A DNA stretch of 6,563 nucleotides from NCBI GenBank assembly GCA_946494345.1, contig CAMMBX010000067.1, forward strand, positions 1 through 6,563. The letters run 5' to 3'. The notes under the pieces are model-generated. The model saw only the letters and a list, made by a program, of their open reading frames with translations. It did no database searches and was not told the origin of the DNA. Within the stretch, counting starts at the first letter, position 1. Every line of letters begins with the position of its first letter. Below are positions 1 through 5,998 of the stretch, one piece after another. The position numbers and the translations under genes were made by a program. The stretch is from an uncultured Mycoplasmatota bacterium (lineage in GTDB: Bacteria > Bacillota_I > Bacilli_A > RF39 > UBA660).

Positions 1-35
1 TAAAATGTGTCCACTTTCTTGACATAAGTCCCCAT
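1..35 (-). other. Window-edge fragment: start of a CDS or end of an insertion sequence
   Basis: Read on the minus strand, an ATG at 35-33 follows an AGAAGG-type ribosome-binding site about eight bases upstream and opens a frame MGTYVKKVDTF that runs off the window. This could be the next gene after the 62-1228 CDS. However, its codons (GGG, GTC, AAG, GTG, GAC) are unlike the A/T-ending codons of every other gene here, and the stretch is richer in G and C than its surroundings. It also contains the short inverted pair TGTC...GACA (8-11 and 21-24 on the plus strand), a layout often seen at insertion-sequence ends. Eleven codons cannot separate the two readings. Confidence 0.3.
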
Positions 36-61
36 ATAAAATACCTTCTTTCTTAGCTTTA

Positions 62-1228
62 CTAATCTAATTTTTGTTGTAGTTCTTTTAATTTGTTTAA
101 AAATTCATTAGTTTTTCTAATCTCTTCATCAAACTTTTGATAATTAGCAGTATTCTCTAATTCTAAAGTTGTATTTCTCTTTATAGGTTCTTCTTCAATA
201 CCATAAATAGGACTAATTATTGGACTAGGATGATATGTACTTTTCTTTTCTTTATAAGCTTGATGAGGAGTACTAGAAACAGTTACAGGCTTTTCCTTTG
301 CACCTAAGAAGTCATCTATAGATAATTTAGGTTTCTCTTCTTCCTTATTTTCTTCTACTTCTAATACTTCTATTTCTTCTTTTTCTTTCTTATATCTTTC
401 TTCTAATTCTTGAATACTTATTGGTTCATTACCATCATCTTGATATTGTGTGACTTCATTCTGTTCTGTAATAGTTTTACCTTTAGCAAGTAACTCATCA
501 AGACTAATAATAGCATTTTCTTCTTGTTCTGTTTCAAACTTAGTAAGTTCGATATTTTCAGTTTTTTCTTCATTTTCTAATTTCTTTAATTCTTCAGTAA
601 TTCTTTCTAGTTCAGCTTTCGCTTCACTTTCGGTATAAACTTCATCTTTATATTTAATTACCTCTTCTTCATTTTTTGGACTTTCAACAGGAGTAATTGT
701 AATAGGTTCTAACACCTCAACTTTTTCTTCCTGTTGATTATTTAAAATTATACTATCATTAGTAGTAATAGGTGTCTCATTAGTACTAACTACTACTGGC
801 TTTACTTCAACTGGACTAACCATTCCTTTATCTATAACAACTTCTTTAACTGTATTAACTTGATTATCTTGAGTTGGAACTTTTTCTTCCTTTACTTCTT
901 CTACAACAACAGGATTAACTACTTTAGCTTGTAATGGTTCTACATTTACTACTTCTTTAACCTCTTCTATCTTTTTAGGCTCTTCTTTTACAATAGTAGC
1001 TTTAGAATCTTCTTGTTTTTTAGCTTTTTCTCTTGCTACTTCTTCTACTAGTTTATTTAGTTCCATAGTGTTATTTTGAAGTTTTTTCTTTTCTTCGTGT
1101 TTTTTCATAAAGTCATGAAACCAAAGAACAAAATACACAAATAAAATAAGACCAATAATCGCTAGAACGATTAATACCTCTTTAGTTGCTAAAAAATCTA
1201 TTATATCTTCCATACTTACCATTATCAT
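62..1228 (-). CDS. Uncharacterised single-pass membrane-anchored protein with long charged linker
   Basis: I do not recognise this 388-residue protein. It has one transmembrane helix at about residues 17-37. Acidic residues (EDIID) precede it and a basic stretch (KKHEEKKK) follows, so by the positive-inside rule the N-terminus is outside and the bulk is cytoplasmic, the topology of EzrA and ZipA. Residues 50-80 are likely helical. Residues 80-330 are a low-complexity linker rich in Glu, Lys and Val. Inside it, three similar short motifs occur: ISLDELLAKGK (241-251), ISIQELEERYK (270-280) and LSIDDFLGAKEK (302-313). A segment PSPIISPIYG (334-343) and a C-terminal probable coiled coil (about 362-388) follow. 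The start at 1228 is favoured by AAAGAGGTG seven bases upstream; ATGs at 1222 and 1213 are alternatives. It is divergent from the flippase gene. A cell-division or envelope scaffold role is an inference from topology and context only. That it is a real gene is well supported by length, RBS and codon use. Confidence 0.85.
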   Translation of the reverse strand: MIMVSMEDIIDFLATKEVLIVLAIIGLILFVYFVLWFHDFMKKHEEKKKLQNNTMELNKLVEEVAREKAKKQEDSKATIVKEEPKKIEEVKEVVNVEPLQAKVVNPVVVEEVKEEKVPTQDNQVNTVKEVVIDKGMVSPVEVKPVVVSTNETPITTNDSIILNNQQEEKVEVLEPITITPVESPKNEEEVIKYKDEVYTESEAKAELERITEELKKLENEEKTENIELTKFETEQEENAIISLDELLAKGKTITEQNEVTQYQDDGNEPISIQELEERYKKEKEEIEVLEVEENKEEEKPKLSIDDFLGAKEKPVTVSSTPHQAYKEKKSTYHPSPIISPIYGIEEEPIKRNTTLELENTANYQKFDEEIRKTNEFLNKLKELQQKLD

Positions 1229-1250
1229 AAAACAGCACCTCTTTACTACG

Positions 1251-1280
1251 TTTATACAAATAAGTTTAGCATAGTATTAA
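1251..1280 (-). promoter_or_regulatory. Candidate promoter of the membrane-anchored protein gene
   Basis: On the minus strand, TTAATA (1280-1275, four of six matches to the -35 consensus) is separated by 18 bases from TATAAA (1256-1251, five of six matches to the -10). The -10 box lies just upstream of the AAAGAGGTG ribosome-binding site of the 62-1228 gene. In DNA this AT-rich, such matches arise easily, so this is a plausible assignment rather than a firm one. Confidence 0.35.
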
Positions 1281-1294
1281 ATATTAAAAAAGTA

Positions 1295-1390
1295 GTTACA
1301 TTTAATTTTACAATAATTTTTACATTTCATTTACATAGTACATTTACAATAATTTACGAACAAATTTTTACATATTTTTTAATATTTACA
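1295..1390. promoter_or_regulatory. Array of TTACA/TGTAA direct repeats in the divergent promoter region
   Basis: Seven exact TTACA copies on the plus strand start at 1296, 1308, 1320, 1331, 1344, 1368 and 1386, with one TTACG at 1354. Steps are 12, 12, 11, 13, 10, 14 and 18 bases. Nearly every C on the plus strand of this stretch lies in one of these units. On the minus strand the units read TGTAAA or TGTAAC. The pair at 1335-1330 and 1324-1319 is exactly TGTAAA-N5-TGTAAA, which fits the published WalR/YycF box TGTWAH-N5-TGTWAH, and the plus-strand reading resembles PhoP TT-A-ACA boxes. The array lies upstream of both divergent genes, 14 bases beyond the proposed -35 of the minus-strand gene. 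A multi-site operator for an OmpR-type regulator is my inference; the repeats themselves are directly visible. A 13-bp exact repeat (1307-1319 and 1343-1355) is part of it. Confidence 0.6.
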
Positions 1391-1418
1391 GTCATATATA
1401 TAAGTAGGAGGAAAGTTC

Positions 1419-2723
1419 ATGAAAAAGGAAACCTTTATTAAATCAACAATTATTCTTATAATTGGAGGATTTTTAACTAAAGCTTTAGGGATGATTATAA
1501 AAATAGTAATGAGTAGATTAATGGGAAGTGAAGGTATTGGTCTATATATGTTAGTATTGCCAACTTTTTCTTTACTAATAGGTCTATGCCAATTTGGTAT
1601 TCCAACAGCTTTATCAAAATTAATTGCAGAAGACTCTAAAAATAATAAAAGGCTTCTTTTTTCTCTGCTTCCTATTTCTTTAGTAATTAATATAATTATT
1701 ATTTCTTTTGTTATTATTGTTGCTCCTACTCTTGCCTTTAACTTCTTGCATGAAGAAAGAGCCCTACTACCTATCCTTGCTATTTGTGTTGTTTTACCAT
1801 TAACAAGTACTTCTAGTATTTTAAGAAGTTATTTCTTTGGAAGACAACAAATGTTACCTCATGTTACATCTAACGTTTTAGAAGATATTATAAGACTTAT
1901 TTTAATTATTATAGGTGTTCCTATCTTTATTAACAAAGGATTAGATGTTGCCGTTACTTTTGTAATTTTAACTAATATTATTAGTGAATTATCTTCTATT
2001 TTAGTATTGTTCTTCTTCTTACCAAAAAATTTAACAATAAAGAAAAAGGACTTGGCTTTTAATAAAAGTTATGCTAAAGAAGCACTTGGTATAAGTGTTC
2101 CTTCTACTGCTAGTAGATTAATAGGATCTTTTGGTTATTTTTTAGAGCCAATAATATTAACAAATGCCTTAACTTATGTAGGATATAGTTCTAACTTTAT
2201 TGTAACAGAGTATGGTGTTATCAGTGGTTTTGTTATGCCTCTTTTACTTTTACCATCTTTCTTTACAATGGCAATAAGTCAAGCCTTGCTACCTATTATA
2301 TCGAAAGCGACTAGTAGTAAGCATTATGATTATGCTAAGAAAAAGTTAAAACAAGCGATAGGTATATCTCTTTTAATAGGAGTTCCTGCTTCTTTTCTTC
2401 TTGCTATTTTTCCAGAGTTCTTCTTAGGTTTAATTTATAATACTCATGAAGGAGTCGCCTATATGAGGTTTCTTGCCCCTATTTGTATTTTACAATATAT
2501 TCAAGCCCCTCTTTCTGCCTGTTTAGATGCGATGGGTCTTACTAAGTTGGGACTTAAGGCAACTATTGCAGGGACTCTAATTAGAACAACCTTTCTTCTT
2601 ATTTTCTCTTTATTAAAAATAGGAATGTGGGGGCTTATCTTCTCAACAAGTTTAAATGTTGTATTTACAACCTTTTATAACTTATATCAAGTTAAAACTA
2701 GCTTAAAAAATAAAGAGTTATAA
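1419..2723 (+). CDS. SpoVB-like polysaccharide/lipid flippase (MOP superfamily)
   Basis: This is a 434-residue polytopic membrane protein with about 12 hydrophobic segments spread over its length. Family-typical stretches are visible: SRLMGSEGIGLYML (residues 32-45), GIPTALSKLIAE (60-71), LRSYFFGRQQMLPH (135-148) and SNVLEDIIRL (151-160). These match the SpoVB / polysaccharide-biosynthesis branch of the MOP superfamily, the group that includes MurJ, whose members move lipid-linked cell-wall or polysaccharide precursors across the cytoplasmic membrane. B. subtilis SpoVB is about 518 residues, so this copy is shorter and probably lacks one or two terminal helices. The start is firm: AGGAGG sits seven bases before the ATG. 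No unambiguous promoter was found, although weak boxes occur in the repeat array just upstream. Whether it serves sporulation, vegetative peptidoglycan or a polysaccharide cannot be told from sequence, so no gene symbol is given. Confidence 0.9.
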   Translation: MKKETFIKSTIILIIGGFLTKALGMIIKIVMSRLMGSEGIGLYMLVLPTFSLLIGLCQFGIPTALSKLIAEDSKNNKRLLFSLLPISLVINIIIISFVIIVAPTLAFNFLHEERALLPILAICVVLPLTSTSSILRSYFFGRQQMLPHVTSNVLEDIIRLILIIIGVPIFINKGLDVAVTFVILTNIISELSSILVLFFFLPKNLTIKKKDLAFNKSYAKEALGISVPSTASRLIGSFGYFLEPIILTNALTYVGYSSNFIVTEYGVISGFVMPLLLLPSFFTMAISQALLPIISKATSSKHYDYAKKKLKQAIGISLLIGVPASFLLAIFPEFFLGLIYNTHEGVAYMRFLAPICILQYIQAPLSACLDAMGLTKLGLKATIAGTLIRTTFLLIFSLLKIGMWGLIFSTSLNVVFTTFYNLYQVKTSLKNKEL

Positions 2724-3056
2724 TGAATCCATATAATTATTAACTTTCATCCTAACAAACAGTTTTATCTTTATTGGTATTAATATAATCATATATTTTT
2801 ATCAATATATTTATTTAAGTTTTTATTAATAATATAATGTGCATAGTCTATTCATATACTAGCAGCGAAAGATATAGAAGCATATTTATATTATAGATTT
2901 TACTACTGCTTATCTACTAGTTCTAAATTAATTTTTTCAATTTTATTGTAGACTTTTAATAATAGATTTGTTGTAACTTTTTATTTATCTTTCATATAAC
3001 TGCTTTCCTTATTAGAGTAATATATTTTTGCATAAAAAGCAAAAACTACTTCGTCT
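2724..3056. other. AT-rich intergenic region without a convincing gene
   Basis: These 333 bases lie between the flippase stop and the response-regulator promoter. I see no ORF with a ribosome-binding site, no tRNA and no strong GC-stemmed terminator. A weak AT dyad (GTTATAAT ... ATTATTAAC, about 2718-2745) directly after the flippase stop is not followed by a T run. TATAAT occurs at 2784-2789 and 2833-2838 without good -35 partners. A 19-codon plus-strand frame at 2837-2896 and a 20-odd-codon minus-strand frame near 2910-2985 look partly protein-like but lack start signals; they could be remnants of decayed genes. Confidence 0.5.
3025..3045. promoter_or_regulatory. Short dyad upstream of the two-component operon promoter
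   Basis: The 7-base arms TTTTTGC (3025-3031) and GCAAAAA (3039-3045) form a perfect inverted repeat around a 7-base centre. It ends 11 bases before the -35 box of the response-regulator promoter. No T run follows on the plus strand, so it is not a good terminator there. It may be an operator, but an AT-rich dyad like this could occur by chance. Confidence 0.25.
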
Positions 3057-3085
3057 TTTACTTATTTGCTAATTTAAGGTATAAT
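3057..3085 (+). promoter_or_regulatory. Promoter of the response regulator / histidine kinase operon
   Basis: TTTACT (3057-3062, four of six matches to the -35 consensus), a 17-base spacer and a perfect TATAAT (3080-3085) form a sigma-A type promoter. Transcription should begin near 3090-3093, immediately before the AGAGGTG ribosome-binding site. This is the best promoter in the window, and it fixes the start of the downstream gene. Confidence 0.75.
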
Positions 3086-3107
3086 ATTGCCAAAAGAGGT
3101 GATACTT

Positions 3108-3779
3108 TTGCAAAAAGTAAAGATTCTAGTTGTAGATGATGAGAAAAATATTAGAGAGGTAATTAAAGAATATGCTTCATTAGAAAATTATGACGTTATG
3201 GAAGCGGACTCTGGGCTTAGAGCTTTAGAATTATTAAATAAAGAGAAGTTTGATTTAATGATTTTAGATATAATGATGCCTATTATGGATGGTTTTACTT
3301 TACTTAATAGTATTCCTAAAGAAAAAAGAATACCTACTATTATTTTGTCCGCAAGAGATGATGAGATTGATAAGCTCGAAGGTTTTGATAGAGGTGTTGA
3401 TGATTATTTATGTAAACCTTTTTCTCCTCGAGAGTTAATGGCTAGAGTTAAAGCTATTTTGAAAAGGACTAAGGGAGATATTGATAGTTATTCTTATGAC
3501 AAGTTAGTTGTTAATTTTTTAGAGCATACTATTAGAATAGATGATCAAGAAATTAATGTTACTCCTAAAGAGTTTCTTATATTAAAGTATTTTATTAGTA
3601 ATAAAAAAATTGCTATTTCAAGAGAACAACTATTAAATAAGATTTGGAGCTATGACTTTTATGGAGATGATAGAACTATTGATACACATATTAAAATGCT
3701 TAGAAACAATTTAGGTAGATATAGAGATTTAATTGTTACAGTTAGAGGTATAGGTTATAAATTTGATGATGAAAAATAA
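3108..3779 (+). CDS. OmpR/PhoB-family response regulator, TTG start
   Basis: This is a 223-residue DNA-binding response regulator. The receiver domain (about 1-120) has the acidic pocket D10-D11, the phospho-accepting D54 in LDIMMP, S81 in the switch position and K103 in CKPF. The C-terminal winged helix (about 125-222) ends with the family signatures DDRTIDTHIKMLR and TVRGIGYKF. I place the start at TTG 3108, giving MQKVKILVVDDEKN, because AGAGGTG stands six bases upstream. The upstream in-frame TTG at 3087 lies two bases after the -10 box, before the expected transcript start, so it cannot be used from this promoter. The 3' end overlaps the kinase gene, so the two are translationally coupled. 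Target genes are unknown. The family is certain; the exact orthologue (VanR, PhoP or SrrA type) is not. Confidence 0.95.
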   Translation: MQKVKILVVDDEKNIREVIKEYASLENYDVMEADSGLRALELLNKEKFDLMILDIMMPIMDGFTLLNSIPKEKRIPTIILSARDDEIDKLEGFDRGVDDYLCKPFSPRELMARVKAILKRTKGDIDSYSYDKLVVNFLEHTIRIDDQEINVTPKEFLILKYFISNKKIAISREQLLNKIWSYDFYGDDRTIDTHIKMLRNNLGRYRDLIVTVRGIGYKFDDEK

Positions 3780-5145
3780 ACTATCTACAAAAATATTTAT
3801 ATATCTTGCCATATTTTCTCTTTTTATTCTTATTTTTCTTTTCTTTTTCCAGGTTATCTTTATAAATACATTCTATGAATGGACTAAGACGAGAACTATT
3901 AAAGAATTATCTAAAGATATTTTATCCGTAGAAGATGATATTTCTTTATATGATAAACTTGATAGAGTATCTTATGAAGAGAATGTTTGTATTGAACTTA
4001 GTAATAGTAATGGAGATAATCTCTACTCTACCTATGGAAACAATTGTAATTTAAGATCTAAAACTATTAAGAAAAAATTTATTTATAGTAATAAGAATAC
4101 TAAAACTTATAATTTAGTTAACACTTTTACAAAGGAAAAAAGTATAATGACTGCTACTAAACTTAGTAATAATCTTTATATTTTTATTTCTACATCACTA
4201 ATACCACTTGACTCTACAATTAATATTATTGAACAGCAGTTGATTGTTGTTAGTATTGTTGTTTTATTACTTAGTATAATAGTTGCATATTTTATATCTA
4301 AAAGATTATCTAATCCAATAATTAGAATTTCTAAAGCAGCTAAATTAATTTCTAAAGGTAAACTTAAGACTAATTTTGATTCCGGTAGTGATATAAAAGA
4401 ACTTGTGGATCTAACTAATGCTTTAAATGATATGAAAGAAGAACTTTCTAAGACTGAAGAGTTGCAAAAAGATTTAATGGCTAATGTTTCACATGATTTG
4501 AAAACTCCTCTTACGATGATAAAAGCTTATGCAGAGTTAATTTTAGATATTAATATTAATGATAAAGAAAAATGTAAAGATAACTTAAATGTTATTATTG
4601 AAGAAGTTAATCGTCTTAATAATTTAGTTAACGATATCTTAGCTTTAACTAAAGTAGAAAATGATTTAGATAAGCTTGATATTAGTAGTTTTGATTTAAT
4701 TAAACTAATAGAAAAAATTGTAAAACAGCATAATATTTATGTTATTAAAGATGGCTATAATATAGAATTTATCCATGATAATATTAATAAACTTATGATA
4801 GAAGCTGACAAAAAGAAGATTGAACAAGTAATATATAATTTACTTAATAATGCATTAAACTATACGGGTGATGATAAGAAAGTTATTATTAAAGTAGTAG
4901 ATAATGATAAAGATTATACTATTATGGTAATAGATAGTGGTAAAGGCATAGATAAAAAAGAAATTGATCATATCTTTGATAGATATTACCGAAGTAAGAA
5001 AAATCATAAGAGATATGTTTATGGGACAGGACTAGGTTTATCTATTGTTAAGAATATCTTAATATTACATAATTATCCTTATGGAGTTAAATCTATTAAA
5101 AATAAAGGAACAACTTTTTATTTTAAAATAAAGAAAGATAGTTAG
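3766..5145 (+). CDS. Membrane sensor histidine kinase, partner of the upstream response regulator
   Basis: This is a 459-residue transmembrane kinase. In order it has TM1 (about 10-33), an extracytoplasmic sensor region (about 35-157), TM2 (about 158-177), a HAMP linker (about 178-230) and the dimerisation/phosphoacceptor domain with H243 in NVSHDLKTPLTMIKAYAE. The HATPase domain shows the N box (YNLLNNALNYT, 357-367), G1 box (DSGKGI, 390-395), F-box region (FDRYYRS) and G2 box (YGTGLGLSIVKNI, 419-431). All catalytic motifs are intact. The sensor region matches nothing I recognise and carries two cysteines, C75 and C94. There is no PAS domain, so it is not a typical WalK. The gene overlaps the regulator by 14 bases. 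Starts at TTG 3763, ATG 3766 or ATG 3769 are all possible, and no strong ribosome-binding site decides between them. Its stop lies in the loop of a terminator hairpin shared with rsmD. Confidence 0.95.
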   Translation: MMKNKLSTKIFIYLAIFSLFILIFLFFFQVIFINTFYEWTKTRTIKELSKDILSVEDDISLYDKLDRVSYEENVCIELSNSNGDNLYSTYGNNCNLRSKTIKKKFIYSNKNTKTYNLVNTFTKEKSIMTATKLSNNLYIFISTSLIPLDSTINIIEQQLIVVSIVVLLLSIIVAYFISKRLSNPIIRISKAAKLISKGKLKTNFDSGSDIKELVDLTNALNDMKEELSKTEELQKDLMANVSHDLKTPLTMIKAYAELILDININDKEKCKDNLNVIIEEVNRLNNLVNDILALTKVENDLDKLDISSFDLIKLIEKIVKQHNIYVIKDGYNIEFIHDNINKLMIEADKKKIEQVIYNLLNNALNYTGDDKKVIIKVVDNDKDYTIMVIDSGKGIDKKEIDHIFDRYYRSKKNHKRYVYGTGLGLSIVKNILILHNYPYGVKSIKNKGTTFYFKIKKDS

Positions 5146-5157
5146 TCTTTCTTTTTT
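5130..5157. terminator. Bidirectional intrinsic terminator shared by the kinase gene and rsmD
   Basis: Arms AAAGAAAGA (5130-5138) and TCTTTCTTT (5146-5154) pair perfectly over nine bases around a 7-base loop. On the plus strand T5152-T5157 gives the U tract; on the minus strand ATTTT follows the hairpin. Both converging genes stop in the loop (TAG at 5143-5145 on plus, TAA at 5144-5142 on minus), so the palindrome also encodes the similar C-termini KKDS and KKD. The stem is AT-rich, so efficiency is uncertain. Confidence 0.7.
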
Positions 5158-5687
5158 AGTATTCTAATATATTTATCTCCATATTTCTTAGTTTTAAGTT
5201 CTTCATAATAATTACTAAATTCTAGTTTATCTAAACTATCACTTTCTAATATTATTAAAGATGTTTCTTTGATTAAGTTTAATTCTTCTATTTTTTCTAA
5301 GGCATGTTTTATATAGTCTGTTTTATATGGAGGATCTATAAAAATAAGATCAATTTTTTTAGGATAGATTTTTTCTAAGGCTTTTAAATAGTCCATAGTA
5401 AAAATAGTTATATTAGTATTAACATTTAACATATCTAAATTACTTTTTATAGTTTTAGTAGCCATATATTCTTTATCAACAAATATTACTTCTTTTGCAC
5501 CCATACTTAAAGCTTCTATTCCTAGGGCACCACTACCTGCAAAGAGATCAAGACAAACACTATTATCTAGATAATCATTTATAGTAGCAAATAAAGATTC
5601 TTTTACTCTATCCATTGTTGGTCTTGTTCCTTTTAAGGTATAACCTTTTAAGAGTCTTCCTTTATATTTACCACTAATTATTTTCAT
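5142..5687 (-). CDS. rsmD: 16S rRNA (guanine966-N2)-methyltransferase RsmD
   Basis: This 181-residue protein is close to the usual family length of about 185. It is a Rossmann-fold methyltransferase that uses S-adenosylmethionine to methylate G966 (E. coli numbering) of 16S rRNA during small-subunit assembly in the cytoplasm. Visible signatures are the N-terminal MKIISGKYKGR, TRPTMDRVKESLF (21-33), the SAM-binding loop LDLFAGSGALGIEAL (46-60), D71 at the end of the second strand, and the catalytic IDPPY (117-121). It overlaps the upstream ylbF-like gene by 14 bases, so the two are coupled, matching ylbF-ylbG-ylbH (rsmD) order in B. subtilis with ylbG absent. coaD, usually next, is not here, because a convergent kinase gene occupies the place. 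The start is supported by the conserved N-terminus; the ribosome-binding site is weak. Confidence 0.95.
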   Translation of the reverse strand: MKIISGKYKGRLLKGYTLKGTRPTMDRVKESLFATINDYLDNSVCLDLFAGSGALGIEALSMGAKEVIFVDKEYMATKTIKSNLDMLNVNTNITIFTMDYLKALEKIYPKKIDLIFIDPPYKTDYIKHALEKIEELNLIKETSLIILESDSLDKLEFSNYYEELKTKKYGDKYIRILKKKD

Positions 5688-5952
5688 TTATATCACTACT
5701 CTCTTTAAAAATATTATTTAGTTTTAGTATTAACATATTTGTTTCATTTTCTAATTTTTTATATCTCTTAAAATTTTCATTATTATATATTTCTTTTCTT
5801 AAAGACTCATTATTAGTAACCTTATATTCTTTGATAGATTCTAAAAGCTTTTTGTCATTATTAATGTCATTTAAAGATTCTTTTATAGAAAAGTTTAACT
5901 TAGAGTTCTTTATTTTTGATAACAATTCTTGATAAATTAACATATAATCCAT
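5674..5952 (-). CDS. YlbF-family small helical protein, short form without cysteines
   Basis: This 92-residue, highly charged, probably all-helical protein lies where ylbF stands in B. subtilis, between ylbE and rsmD. The segment NDKKLLESIKEYK (32-44) and the later FKRYKKLENETNMLILKLNNIF (61-82, key positions F61, Y64, E68) follow the two-helix pattern of the Com_YlbF family. B. subtilis YlbF forms a complex with YmcA and YaaT that influences RNase Y-dependent mRNA processing, competence and sporulation, and its cysteine-rich tail takes part in Fe-S binding. That tail is missing here and there is no cysteine at all, so any function would be iron-sulfur independent. The start at 5952 has GAGGA six bases upstream; M4 at 5943 is less likely. 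Assignment rests on synteny plus a modest sequence pattern. Confidence 0.7.
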   Translation of the reverse strand: MDYMLIYQELLSKIKNSKLNFSIKESLNDINNDKKLLESIKEYKVTNNESLRKEIYNNENFKRYKKLENETNMLILKLNNIFKESSDINENN

Positions 5953-5970
5953 AGTTAGTCCTCTTTTCTA

Positions 5971-5998
5971 TTTATAATATATCACATTTTTGGCACAA
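5971..5998 (-). promoter_or_regulatory. Candidate promoter of the ylbF-like / rsmD unit
   Basis: Two overlapping options are visible on the minus strand. One is an extended -10, TGA-TATATT, at 5984-5976. The other is TTGTGC (5998-5993), a 16-base spacer and TATAAA (5976-5971). Both lie directly downstream of the ylbE terminator and upstream of the GAGGA ribosome-binding site at about 5963-5959, which suggests that ylbF-rsmD can be transcribed independently of ylbDE. Confidence 0.4.

Noticed and set aside
450..638. Plus-strand 62-codon open frame, rich in Ser and hydrophobic residues
   Set aside because: It lies wholly inside the 388-residue minus-strand gene, has no ribosome-binding site, and its composition is the antisense image of the Glu/Lys-rich linker.
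1395..1402. TATATATA as a -10 box for the flippase gene
   Set aside because: It is too close to the AGGAGG site: transcripts would begin within the ribosome-binding site, and no -35 element stands at a proper distance.
2837..2896. 19-codon plus-strand frame starting at an ATG, ending in TAG
   Set aside because: There is no ribosome-binding site upstream, no recognisable sequence, and such a length is expected by chance.
2910..2985. Minus-strand run of about 25 codons with helix-like composition ending in two stops
   Set aside because: It has no start codon with a ribosome-binding site and is preceded in frame by a stop; at best it is a remnant and cannot be assigned.
3087..3107. Seven-codon N-terminal extension of the response regulator from TTG 3087
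   Set aside because: The codon sits two bases after the -10 box, before the expected transcript start, and the ribosome-binding site lies inside the extension.
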